From NCBI GenBank assembly GCA_032433595.1, contig JASWJB010000217.1, positions 1-64,000 of the forward strand: a DNA stretch of 64,000 nucleotides, in the 5' to 3' direction. The notes under the pieces are model-generated. The model worked only from the letters and a program-made list of their open reading frames with translations. It did no database searches and had not been told where the DNA came from. Shown piece after piece: positions 23,961 through 35,320 of the stretch (its first letter is position 1; every line of letters begins with the position of its first letter). A program made the translations under genes and the position numbers. This DNA is from Conoideocrella luteorostrata. Its lineage: Eukaryota; Ascomycota; Sordariomycetes; Hypocreales; Clavicipitaceae.

Positions 23961-24915
23961 ATTCAACGGGCTCGCTAGAAAAGCTTGATTCTTGGAAGAC
24001 GTACAGACTGCGAGAGGAATGTCGATGTCAAGAATATGTTGATATTAGAGTGGCAGCTTCTGAAATGACTGATGCCGCGTATTAGCTAGATTCGTACGAT
24101 AATAGAAGAAGGTGGCACGATGCCAAGGAATGTAGGCCTAAGGCCACTAAATTCCAGGGAATTTCCCGGTTGCTGAAGGACTATAAGAAGAGGCATAATT
24201 CCTCGTCAATTAGATAGAATATAAGGACAATTCCACGGCTTAGATCTTCTATAGCTGCTCACTTCGTGAAAGTCGATCTGACGAGCTGGCTGCAAAGGTG
24301 TAATTCTCGGAAGACATACAGGCATCTGATATCGTAGGTTGATGTGACGAGTTCGCTAAAAAGGCTTAAATCTTGGAAGACGTACAGGCATCTGATGTCG
24401 TGGGTTAATCTGAAGAGCTTGTTTAAAGGTTCGAAGCTCGGAAAACAGGCTCTGCAAGAAGCATTGGATATAGTAGGTTAATCCGACGAGCTTATTGAAA
24501 TACAACCCTGTGCAACCCACAAAGAAGCATTAGATATCACAGGTTAATCTGACGAGCTTGTAAAAAGGTTCAAATGTCGGACGACGTACAGGCTGCAAGG
24601 AGCATCGGGTATTCGGGTATTGTAAGTCGGTTAACGAGCTCGTTGAACGGTTCAAATGTCGGAAGACGTGCAGGCGCTGCAAGAGGCATCTAGTATCGCA
24701 AGTTAGCTGACGAGCTCCTCAAAAAGATTCAATTCCCGGAAGACGTATAGGCTGCAAGAGGCATTCGATATCGCAAGTTGATTTGATGAGCTCGCCGAAA
24801 AGGCTCAAATCTCGGAATGTACAGGCGCTGCAAGAGTCATCTGGTATTGCAAGTTAGTTGACGAGCTTGTTGAAAGGTTCAAATATTAGAAGACGTACGT
24901 ACAGGCGCTTCAGTG
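23960..24915. repeat. Degenerate ~75-bp minisatellite
   Basis: About nine to ten diverged units, each with the pattern gacgagct(t/c)g...aaaggttcaaat...cggaagacgtacaggc...tgcaagaggcat...tatcgcaagtt. Spacing between successive gacgagct strings is roughly 65-100 bp. The unit drifts but keeps the order of these strings. Part of 24180-24280 is also shared with 30690-30830. Confidence 0.7.
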
Positions 24916-26385
24916 ATGCCGCTGCTGGTGATGATGATGTTGGTTATAACGATGCTGGTGATGATACCGCCGCCGCTGCTGCTGCTGCTGATGTCGTTGC
25001 TGCTGTTAGCTCCTGGGAGAGGGGAAAGTCAGCACTCGGAAGAAGGGGAAAAATATTGATCGGGAGGTGGAAGAGTCGGCTGATAATGATGATAATGCCG
25101 CTGCTTCTGCTGCTGCTGCCGATGATGCTGATGAGGATGTGCTGCCCACGCAAGAAATGCCGCCGCTGCTGCTGATGATGATGATGATGCCGCTGCCGTT
25201 GACGATGATGCCGCTGCCGTTGATGATGATGATGATGCTGCTGCTGATGATAATGGCCACGGGTCGGGATTCCGGTCAGGACTCTGCTCACGAGGGTAGC
25301 GGTCCGGAGGGGAAGAGTCAGCTGCTGATGATGCTGTTGCTGCTGATAATGATGGAGCGGTCGGTAGAGGGAAAAGTTGGCACTTGCATCCAGTTTGGTT
25401 GCCGTAAGAGATGGGACCTCACCAATGGATTCTTTCCCCCCCGTCGGGACGTAAAATTGCAGTGAAGGACATTCTGCCCGGCATTCTGTCTCGTCATATC
25501 TCATCACCAATCAATCAACCAACTCGGTGTATTGGACGCTTCCGGCTTCCTAGCTAGGCCTTTCTCACTTTCTCGTTTCCCCTTTTTCTTGACGTTTTGT
25601 CCCTTGTTCGTCGCATTTGACTTGACCGCTGTGATTGGATGCACTGAATGCTGCGTGATCCTGGCCGATGGACCATTCACCCCCGCGATGGCAGCTATCG
25701 ATGAAGAAGCTGGTAATCATCACGTAGGATGTACCCCGTACGTAGAAGAGAGAATCCAGCCCTCCAAATCTGGCAGGGCATCCGATGCCGTCAGGCGTTA
25801 TACGTAATTAGTCTTGGCATGACTGCTTTACATTGCTACCTTGCGTCTTGGGAGAGAGGAACAGTTAGCACTTGGCAGAGGGGAAAAGTTAGTAATCTGC
25901 AGAGGGGAAAAGTTAGTACTCTGCAGAGGGGAAAAGTTAGTACTCTACAGAGGGGAAAGTTACCTGCTGATAACGATGCCGCCGCTGCTGCTGATGAGGT
26001 TGGCCACAGGTCAAGTTTCTTGGCACGATTGTAGCGGTTGGTCGGGGAAAAGCCAGATGCTGCTGCTGCTGCTGCTGATAATGGCCAAGATTCCGGTTAC
26101 GATAGTAGTGGTCGGGAGGGGAAAAGTCAGATGCTGCTGACGATAATGCCGCCGATGATGATGCTGCTGCTGCTGATGATGATGAAAATGCTGTTGCTGC
26201 TGATGATGGAGCGGTCGGCAGAAGTGAAATGTCAGCAGTCGTGGAGAGGCAAAAGTCAGCACTCGGGAGAGGCAAGAGTCTCATGATGATGATGATAATG
26301 ATGATGCCGCCGCCGCCGCTGCTGCTGCTGATGATGATGATACCGCTACTGCTGATGATGCTGCTCATGCAAGAATTGTAGCGCC
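24905..26385. repeat. GAT/GCC/GCT trinucleotide tract, block 2, with 24-bp units
   Basis: Continues the composition of block 1 on the far side of the minisatellite. At 25851-25968 a ~24-bp unit (ctgcagaggggaaaagttagt plus act) occurs about five times in a row. 25390-25800 is a short non-repetitive island without a recognisable gene. Open frames within the triplet tracts are not credible genes. Confidence 0.75.
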
Positions 26386-26462
26386 CGGGATGCAATAAAG
26401 TAGGGCTTGCTCGCTCGGGGGACCAGCGAGCGATACGGTGCTGGTGGTTACACAAGAAGAGT

Positions 26463-27000
26463 AACGCAACACTACAGCACAATAACCAGGGCACAAGGTA
26501 AGAAAATTCCTAGTGAAAAAGATGCAGAAGAGCCCAGCACATAAGGTGCAGTAAAAAGCAGGACGTAAAATAGAACACCTGGCGCGTAATCTGCAAAAAA
26601 CCTCCTTAGTTAGGAATCCAGCGACAGGGGGCTTACAAGCAACAATACACCATCACATAACACAACACAACACAACAGCGATACCATGAGACAAGACCAA
26701 ACCTGGTGAAAAGACTGCACAGAAGCCTAGCGTATATAATTGAGTAAACAGCAGGGCGCAAAACAGAACACCTGGCGCGCAATCTACGAAAAGCCTACTT
26801 GGTCTTGATCGGGCCAGCGATCAGGGGCTCACAAGCAATTTTAACACAACACAACAGCAACACGGCGAGACAAGACCAAACCTGATGCAAAAGATGCACA
26901 AGGGCTTAGTGTACAAGTTGCAATTAAAGTCAAGGCATGAAATAAAATATCTAGCGTGTAATCCGCTAAAAACTGTGCCACGAGGCCCCCAGCGCACGTA
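26463..27000. repeat. ~190-bp tandem repeat, three diverged copies
   Basis: Copies begin near 26463, 26650 and 26837. Each holds acaacacaac-type A/C-rich sequence, then caagaccaaacctg...gaaaag, then gcgtgtaat- or gcgcgcaatct-type strings and a gggg(c/g)tcacaagcaa-like end. The best-preserved anchors (caagaccaaacctg at about 26693 and 26873) are 180 bp apart. No coding potential is visible. Confidence 0.65.
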
Positions 27001-27995
27001 GCAAGCCCAAACCCGGCGCTGGGCAACTCTGCGGCGGGCAGCGCACAAAATGCCGGAAGGATGCGTGGTTTTTCGCTCGGGTTGTGAGGAAAAGGAGAAG
27101 ACTGTTGGCGGGAAAAGGAAGAGGTTGTGGGCCGTCTTGTTGAGACTTACACTACGTCTTTTAAGCAGTTGCTCTGTACTATACTATAGTACTAGTAGAG
27201 CAACTGCTAGGAAGACTGTCCTCCCTTTCTTATGAGGAATATGGGCAGTTACGAATACTCCGCAAAGGAGCTAGTTTCATGTGTGGTGCCTTGTATGCTT
27301 ACAGACTGTTCATCATTATACGGGCGAACACAGGAGGATCTCCGTTCCATAGTTGATTCCTGTTCCCACATATCACAGCAGGATAACGTATCACAGCAAG
27401 ATGACGTATCACAGCAAGATGACGCATCACAGCGAAGAGTAACGTATCGCGGCCCACGGCTTGTTTAGGTGACCATCGCTCTGGGACCGTACCAGTAGGC
27501 CAGCACAATATGAACTTGTTATACGGGGGTCGTAACAAATATTCCTTAATAATTTTAGTAGATTCCTTCCTAGTCATTTTGAGACCTTTCTTGATTGAAT
27601 ATCAATCGACGTGTCTTTTAAGTGCGTCGAGACCGCAGACAAAGATCGCCAAGTCAATTAATAAGTCCTTTGTCCGAGGTACTTCAATCCTCGTCAACTC
27701 TTGCTGGAAAGATCGGCACGATATGTGTTGGTGAGAGCACTGTGCGAGCAAGCATCTCTCAGTAGTGCGTGGGTCTTGTCACGACCAAAGCGATAGCATT
27801 CTCTATGTGCAGCATACCTTTGTTCCTCCCCAGGAGTAGCCTCCATGTATAATGGAGAGAAGTCTGTACATGTGTATTATGTAATTTATCCAGCCCTGCA
27901 GGCTTCTTCTCCTTCCCCGTAGATATTACAAGCTCTACTTTTCTCCTTGTTTCTGCTTTTTTTGATCTCTTTTGTCTTTCACAACTCGAGCCAGA
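27001..27995. other. Intergenic region with hairpin and 15-bp repeats
   Basis: 27164-27208 is an inverted repeat with 12-bp arms (agcagttgctct / agagcaactgct) around a short A+T-rich loop. 27368-27440 holds four copies of a 15-bp unit close to atcacagcaagatgacgt. At 27537 the minus strand reads TGTTACGACCCCCG, similar to the start of the gypsy LTR at 35321, so part of this may be another LTR. No gene is supported. Confidence 0.45.
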
Positions 27996-28405
27996 ATGGA
28001 TCGCCTAACTCGACCGGGGCACTGCGCATCCCGGCTACACCATCAGCAACTTCACCCCGCCTTGACCGAGGAGCACACCCTTGACAAAGATATCGTAGAC
28101 AGTTTGGGCGCGGGTTTCTTCAAAGAGGAGCGCTTCGACTACTGGCAGAGAAGCGAAAAGAACAGGGAACTGCGATGCTTTGGCGCTCCCGGGTCGGGAA
28201 AGGTACGCCGCCCCGTCGAGTGGACAGGATCCAAGAGCTTAGTACTAAATAGCTAAAGACGACCTTTGCCGCTCTCGCAGCCAACTTGCTTCGTAAAAAG
28301 TACCCCGTTGACAAGAGGAGTACTATAACGTCTATTTTAATCCTCAAAGAAGGAAGAAGCAGATATTCTTGACCCGCTTAGAGAGCTCTCACAGCCGGTT
28401 CAAAT
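27996..28405 (+). pseudogene. Truncated STAND/NACHT-type P-loop NTPase
   Basis: N-terminal fragment of a signal-transduction NTPase of the type found in fungal NLR-like and ankyrin proteins, which act in non-self recognition. The start at 27996 is followed by FKEERFDYWQRSEKNRELRC and a Walker A loop GAPGSGK that ends exon 1 at 28202. An intron to 28258 leads to TTFAALAANLLRKK, the continuation expected of the P-loop helix. Around 28350 the frame slips: EEADILDPLREL is in a different frame and ends in a stop. Nothing recognisable follows, so Walker B, the sensor regions and any repeat domain are absent. The family call rests on the P-loop and its surroundings only. Confidence 0.6.
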
Positions 28406-29187
28406 ATCTGAATAGCTTCAAATTACAGTGCCGGAGAGCTGGACATCATAGATAGCTTCACAATTTATCATGTTCATTCGAAAATGGCGGTGTGGGACAC
28501 ATCTTACTTGCTTACTATGTGAATCATTATGGGGGCCGGGTATCGGGTGTCTAAGCTACCTGAGCCACAAAAAGTGGTGCTATTTACTCCAGGAGGGGTG
28601 TTGTATAATCCTGCCCTAAACTTAATGTATTGCAGTTTTCGTGAGGGCTCAACCATGACTTTGTGTGTATTCCATGGGGGGAGTGTGGAAATCAATCCCT
28701 CTAGCTAAATACGGCTAGTCTTGTTCAACAGCCACCCAAACGACGGTAGTTCGGGCTGGGCCGTGTTCAGGTTTTAGTGTCGGCCAATGCGGCAACTTGC
28801 GGGGTTTGCGGGAGCTGGCTGGATTTTCTTATCACTTTGGTGACCGCAAGGCCACAATCTCATACCCCTTGATCCACAGACACTATTGTAAACCTGGATG
28901 ATTAAGAATGATCTTTGTCAGCCGCAAGGGCATTGAGACGCAGTGAGACGCACAATGTAGCTCTTTGTTCTGTTGTTCTGTTGTTCTGTTTTAGTACCTC
29001 AGTCAGCGGGCTTATTGCGGGGAAACAGCCGAATGTAACGCCCGCATGAATTGCACAAGCACAAATGGCCGAGTCTCGGCTGGGTCAGCGTCGCCGAGAT
29101 AACCTGCTATTTAAGGGTGGTCAGTCGACTTTGAGAAGGGTTATGATGGTCAAAAGTTCTACTGTCAACCTATTTCCAGAGTGCATC
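28406..29187. promoter_or_regulatory. Upstream region of the NmrA-like gene
   Basis: No gene seen. A short gttct repeat lies at 28968-28990. The last ~200 bp must include the promoter and leader of the NmrA-like gene. An in-frame upstream ATG at 29065 could extend that protein, but it adds no family sequence. Confidence 0.35.
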
Positions 29188-30292
29188 ATGGCAGAGACCC
29201 AACTCAGTATCCTGGTGCTCGGAGGCGCCGGCATCCAAAACTCATCCGTGGTGCGCGGCATCTCCAAGAATGCGTCCTTCTCCATCAAGGTGCTCAGCCG
29301 CGACATCGATTCCGACGAGTGCCAGTCCCTCTCCACGATCCCTAACGTGACCATAGTCCAAGGGGATTGCTACAACGAGGACGTCTTAGTGTCCAATTTT
29401 AAGGGTGTTGACGCCTGCTTCGTAAACACGAATGGCTTCGCTGTGGGAGAAAAGGCCGAGGTGTACTGGGGAATCCGGATGTACGAGATTGCGTACTGGG
29501 CAGGCGTGAAGCACTTTGTGTACAGTGCTCTTCCATACGTATCCAAGAAATCGGGATTCAATCCAAAGTACCGCGTGCCGTTCGCGGATGGGAAGGGCAA
29601 AGTTGCTGGTAAATACATCCTTGACTCCGCCCGAAGACCTGTAGAGTGTTTGTGTGACATCAAGCGCTAACAAGGGACTGTCGTTTGCAGAGTATCTTCA
29701 GTCTCAGCCAACCGACAGGATGATTTGGAGCATCCTGGAAAGCGGCCCATATGCTGACTCCCACCTCGTATCAACATGGGCCCCTGATCAAGACGCAGAT
29801 GGAACCTACGTCTTCCGCATGCCCATCGGTCTCGATGGTGCCATGGCCTTTGTCAGCCTCGATGATATGGGCTGGTACGCGCGCTACATGTTCGAGCATC
29901 CCGTCGAGTTTCGTGGCGACTTGCTCAGCGTGGGCATCGAGCATGCCGACGGCGAGACAGTTGCAAAGGCGTTCACGGCCGTAACGAGCAAGCCCGCCCG
30001 TTTCGAGCCAGTGGACCTGCTGAAGCTCGCCGCATCTTGGCCGGACAAGAAGATTGGTCTGGCGGGCTCGCCGGGCTACGAAGATCCAACGCTCCTTGAC
30101 CAGGCGGGACATTTTGTGCCATGGTTTACCATATGGTCGGAGAGCGGGGGCAACAAAGGCTTGTGGTCAAGGAATTACGAGAGGTTGGACCGAATTCACC
30201 CTGGGCGAATTCGGAGCGTTGAGCAATGGATGAGGTTTGTGGGCTTCACAGGACAGAAGAGCGGAGAGGCGTTGAAGACGGGTTTGAGTTGA
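29188..30292 (+). CDS. NmrA-like NAD(P)-binding protein
   Basis: Rossmann-fold member of the atypical short-chain dehydrogenase group that includes the nitrogen regulator NmrA and many cluster oxidoreductases. It may sense NAD(P) or act on a metabolite. Exons 29188-29608 and 29691-30292 join in phase (G + AG at the junction) to 340 residues, typical for the family. The start at 29188 places the dinucleotide loop at the N-terminus: LSILVLGGAGIQNSSVVRGI. The loop is a variant, with Asn where the third Gly often sits. Further family features are VQGDCYNEDVL, FVNTNGF, VKHFVYSAL and GPYADSHL. The catalytic Tyr-x3-Lys of classical SDRs is absent, as usual in NmrA relatives. The frame is intact. Its neighbours are a dead NTPase and a broken hydrolase. 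Confidence 0.85.
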
Positions 30293-30980
30293 CGAATGAA
30301 GGCTGCACCTTCTGATATTTTCATTTATTGGATCCATTTATGGACTTTATTTCAGAAAATAGCTTAGCATGGCCCGGCTAGCACTCACGTCTTCGTAATA
30401 TCCTCAAACCATGCACTACTCCTGACCATGAAGACTGCGTACCACTTGGTGGACGAGAATCATTTTGCACCGTCATCATCGTTGACTCAGCGTATTGCTC
30501 CGCACCTATCCGCTCTATGGTGATTCATGAGGATATCTAACAGCGGTCCTAAGAACTTGAAGGAACTATGCTCGCGCTGAAGGTGCTCGGGGCAGGAAAC
30601 GATATGCAGGAAACGCTGTGATCGATATCTTCACATCTTTATGAGACGCTGACACCAGATGTGAGGATACGTTATGTTTTCTATTCCATGGCACCACTGA
30701 AAGTGAAGAAATCTATAGTTACGTGTTACAAAATGAGCAGCTAATGAAGTGGTTCTCTAAAACAGTGGAATTGTCCTTGATTTCTATCTAATTGAGGAGG
30801 GAAATTTGACTGCTATTTATCTCTTTTTAGGATGCTTCATTCGGATTCATTTATTGTATTGCTCCCGGCGATATCGTACGTATCCGGCAGCACCGTACGC
30901 TTCCAGTGACAATTGAATTCTACGGAATTCTACGTGATTCCGTGTGACATTACGTAAAAGCATACTCTACAGCATCAGGT
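30293..30980. other. Intergenic region with a dispersed repeat
   Basis: About 30690-30830 is an inverted, diverged copy of 24180-24280; on the minus strand it carries aattagatagaaatcaagg and acaattccac as the other copy nearly does. The rest shows no gene. The hydrolase remnant ends at about 30981. Confidence 0.45.
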
Positions 30981-31310
30981 TTATACCATAATGCTTCTAC
31001 TACATTCCCCCCTCGGCCTTTTTCTTTCACAAGCTCTGGCTGAACTCAGCGCAGTGGGCAGGTGCCCGTTCAAGAAGTCATTTATAAATCTGGCAGAGGA
31101 CGAAGCGTATTGGGAGTGATGACCGTGTCCACTGCTTGGGAACATAGCGAAATTAGCGCGAGAGAGCTAGCGGGATAACACAAACGCGTTCTCTGTGGGT
31201 TCAATCAAGTCATTATCTCCAGCGGTGACGAGGACATCCTTCTGGATGGTTTGTAGCAGCAAATGCGGGACCGGGTCCGCGTCCCAGGTCAGATACGCCT
31301 GTGTCAAGTC
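30981..31310 (-). pseudogene. Alpha/beta hydrolase, C-terminal half (split gene, part 2)
   Basis: Continuation of the hydrolase whose N-terminal half lies at 44797-45435. Reading minus from the target duplication at 31310 gives DLTQAYLTWDADPVPHLLLQ, then VLVTAGDNDLIEP with the catalytic acid loop, and after it MFPSSGHGHHSQYASSS with the catalytic histidine. A TAG stop follows AFVLSR, in a place where CAG (Gln) would read through, so one C-to-T change breaks this half as well. The frame closes at about 30981. The 13.5-kb element between the two halves, not an intron, separates them. Confidence 0.8.
31305..31310. repeat. Target-site duplication, left (CAAGTC)
   Basis: Six bases directly outside the left inverted repeat, repeated exactly at 44797-44802. 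Removing the element and one copy fuses the two hydrolase halves in frame (LTDLTQAYL), which confirms the insertion site. Confidence 0.85.
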
Positions 31311-31370
31311 TACGGTGGCACATTAGCAAAGCTCCGCAAGAAACCGCCAACCCCGCTTTGTGCATTTTTG
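31311..31370 (+). repeat. Left terminal inverted repeat
   Basis: Sixty bases with normal G+C content that match the reverse complement of 44737-44796 at 58 positions. The sequence holds cattagcaaagctccgcaag and ends tgcatttttg. It shows little RIP, unlike the interior. Confidence 0.88.
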
Positions 31371-31380
31371 GATTTTCGTG

Positions 31381-31695
31381 AATTTCACGGTCGCAACATT
31401 AATTACACGGTCGCAACATTAATTACACGGTCGCAACATTAATTGCATAGTCGCAACATTAATTGCACAGTCGCAACATTAATTGCACAGTCGCAATATT
31501 AATTGCACAATCGCAACATTAATTGCACAGTCGCAACATTAATTGCATAGTCGCAACATTAATTACACAGTCGCAACATTAATTACATAGTCGCAACATT
31601 AATTGCATAGTCGTAACATTAATTGCATAGTCGCAAAATTAATTACATAGTCATAATATTAATTATATAGTTATAACATTAATTACATAGTCGCA
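31381..31695 (+). repeat. Subterminal array of sixteen 20-bp units
   Basis: The unit aattRcaYRgtcgcaacatt is repeated with exact 20-bp periodicity and no spacers. Units near the left end keep CACGGTCGC, while later ones carry more C-to-T and G-to-A changes (tatagttataacatt near the end), so mutation increases toward the interior. Only the left end of the element carries such an array. Confidence 0.92.
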
Positions 31696-34600
31696 AAGTA
31701 AATAAAAAGTGAGCTTTACAGCGTAAATAAGTAGCTAGGGCATATAGTAGGCCTTACTTATATCCTCCCTCTCCCTCTCTTTTTTTTTATAAATTCTTTT
31801 ATTATAGAATTATTTTACTTTTTATCTTAAATTAATTTAAATTTAATTCTATATTATACTAAAAAAAAAAATATCTTAAGGTTATAAAGCTATAAATTAA
31901 TATAAATAGTATATTAACTTAAGCAAATAACTAGCTAATAAACTTATTCTTAAGTTAAAATATAATAATATAAGCTTTATAAAATAAATTAATTTAATTA
32001 AGGACTTAAACTAATCTATAAATACTTCTAAAATAGTAAGCTTATTATATTTCCTAGGGAACTTTTTTGCTACTTTTAAGTTAATAGTATACTTTATAAC
32101 TAGGTTTATATATTTTTTAGGCAAAATATTTTCTTATAAGATATAAACTAATTTAAGTTTATATTCTATAGTTAACTTAATATACTAGTAAGTTATTGCT
32201 AAGAAACTACTATATTTAGTTCCACAAAGTTACACTAGAGAAGTATTACACTAGCAAGAATAAAGGGAAATTAAATAATAACTTAGCTTATAAGTTAAAG
32301 TAAGAATTAATTATAATTTAATTCTAATCTTACTAATAATTAATTTGCTTATATAGGTTAGTATCTAGACTATATTAATAGCTAAACCCCCTAGTAAACG
32401 CTGCGTAAAGCTATGTAATAAGGCATAATGCCTCTTAAAGTAATTCCTATACTAGACCTTACGTGCTTAACTAGAGCCGCTATTACTACTACTACTACTG
32501 CTACTGCTTACGTAAATATAGCTATTATTAATGCTAGTAAAAGCGTAGTAATAGCGCAAGACTTATAAATTAAGATAGTAAAACTTATTTATAAATAGTA
32601 TAGAAAATAAATATAAACTAATTTAAATATATAAAACCTTATTACTACTCCTGCTCTCCCTTACTCTCTCTCTCTTACTAATAGCTTTATAAATTAGCTT
32701 AATAATAATAATAAGTTTATTATTACTAAAGAAGAGACTAATATAGTAAAATATAACTATAAATATTTAGGAAATAAATATAAACTAATTTAAATATATA
32801 AAATATTATTAATTCTTTAGCTACTTTTTACTCCCCTTTCCTTATTAATAGCTTTAAAGAATAAATTAATATTAATAATAAGTTTATTAGTGTTATTAAG
32901 TAGCTTATTAATATTAAGTATATTAATATAGTAAGAAATAGTTTAATATACTTTATAAAATAATTTAAAACTAATTCTTTATATAACAGTAGCCTATGCT
33001 TATTTCTCTTTACTTAATTAATTTAATCCCTTTTTTACTAAAGCTTTTACCTTACACTAACTTACCTCTCTCTTAAGCAAAAGAAAACTTATTTAAATAT
33101 ATATATATATAAAGATATTATAAAATAAATATAAACTAATTTAAGTAAGAATTATTTACTTATACTATACCCCTTAGCCCTAAAAATATATTTTTTATTA
33201 CTTAGTTACTAATTTATCTAAATAATATACTAAAAAAAGCAAAAATATATTATATAGCTAGCTTTTATAATTACTTTAATAAGTATAAGTATTATATATT
33301 TCTTAATTATTATAAGTAAAATTATTTCTTATTTATATTTAAATTAATTCTTATTAACTAAAAGTAGCTTACCCTCTTATTACCCTTACTAAAACCTATA
33401 ATATTTAGAAGTATTTTTATTATTAATTTTTAAGTAAATTTTTTTTTTAAGTTTATAAGAAATACTTTTAAAATAGTTTTAAATTAATTCTTACTAATAA
33501 AATAAATTTAATCTTAAATATTATTATAAAAGTAATTATATAATTAAGCTAAAGAATATAATTTCTTTTTTTTTATTTTTTTCCTTTTTTTACCTTTTTC
33601 TCTCTCCTTTTTTTATTAAAACTATTATAATAAAATAATTAGTTAATATTAGTAATAAAAGAAGTGCTTATAAGCACTATTAAATATAATTTATAAGGAT
33701 ATTTAGTAATAATATCTTAATATAAATTACTGCCTTTATTATAAAGCCTCTTAATTAACTCTAATTTTAGTTAACTTTAAACCTAATATATTCTTATTAT
33801 TTACTACTTAATTAACCTTAAATCTAAATTTATTTAAATCTTAATTATTAGTATAAATAATTCTTGCTTTTTAATTAAAACGCAATTAATTAAGTAATAT
33901 TTATAAGACTTTTTATAGCTATTAATAAGAGGCTATATAAGTAACTTATTCTTTATAACTAAAAAACCTATAGTATTACTTTACTAAATTACTTATTTAA
34001 TTTAAGCCTTTATTTTTAATAAGTTTATCTTAAGCTAGCTTCTTTATTTAAAAGTATTTTAATAAGCTAAGTAAATAAATAAAATATTTACTTTATTTAA
34101 ATTAATTTAAGAGTATTTTAAATATATTAATAAATTAATTTTAAATTCTATTAAACTTTAACCTCTTTTATAAATAGCTATATATTAATAATATATAACT
34201 AAATAATACTAAATACTTAATTTTATAAGACTAAATTTTAAGAAATAATTTAAGAGTAATATTTTATATAATATTAAGAAGTCCTAGACTAAAAAGACTA
34301 AATTTCTTTAAATTCCTATATAAACTTAACCTATATTATATATAGTTTAAGATCTTTTTAATAAGAATAATCCCTATAAATAAAAAATTAAAGATAAATA
34401 ACTAATAGTTTAGATTTAATTTTATCTCTTAAATAATAAGGAACTTAAACTTAAGAATAATAAATATTTTTTATTAAGCTTACCTTTGCTTTCTCTTCTT
34501 CCTAAAATACCCTTACTAAATATAATAGTACTTTACTAATTTAGCTAATTAAGTATAATTAATTTATAAACTTTAATAAAAAGCTTAAATTAACCCTTAG

Positions 34601-35320
34601 CCTTATTAATAATATATAACCTAAAGAGCTAAAAAAACTTAATATAAATACTAGTTTATTAGCTTATATATAAGGTTTAAGAATATAAAGATTAATTTAA
34701 AATAAATAAAAATAAAAGCATTAAATATATTTAATTTCTTTATATTAAAAGTTTTATATTTATAATTAAAGGTTTTAAAATAATAGATTACTATAAAGGG
34801 TTAAATTAGTTCTTAACTTAAAGTTATTTTAAAGGAGTTTATACTATAAAGTATTAATTAATATATTTAATATAAAGAAAAATATAGTTATATATATATA
34901 TTTAAGCACTTTTATATAGTATAAAATTAAGCTTTAGAATTAATTTTAAATTACTTTTAAAATAATTTTAAACTTATTTTTATAAAAAAAAATAAAATAA
35001 TATATATAGCTAAGTATAGTCTTTAAGCTTATAAGTAAAGAATCTAAGTAATTCTAGCTTTTATATACACTAATTAGTTATCTCTTAAGTAAGAAATAAT
35101 TTTATATTAATTTAATTTAAAAAATTAAGTATTATATATAATACTTCTTAATTATTTACCTTAGGATTAGTAGAAATTAAAATACCCTAATTATAAATAT
35201 TTTATATATAATAAAGATTTACTAAAATACTAAATTTAATATATTAATAATTCTTTTATATTTAAATTTTATAGCTATTTTAAAGGGTAATAAAATTAGT
35301 AAATTTATCTTAAATAATTA

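Noticed and set aside
24500..24700. tRNA gene, suggested by ggttcaaatgtcgg strings resembling a T-arm
   Set aside because: The string recurs once per minisatellite unit, and no acceptor stem or anticodon arm can be formed around it.
23395..26385. Open frames of 60-190 codons giving poly-Asp/Ala, poly-Leu or poly-His proteins
   Set aside because: All frames on both strands are open because of the triplet composition. No start context, domain or intron pattern supports them.
31381..31695. CRISPR-like regular array
   Set aside because: The 20-bp units are directly adjacent with no spacers, and the genome is fungal. It is a tandem array inside a transposon end.
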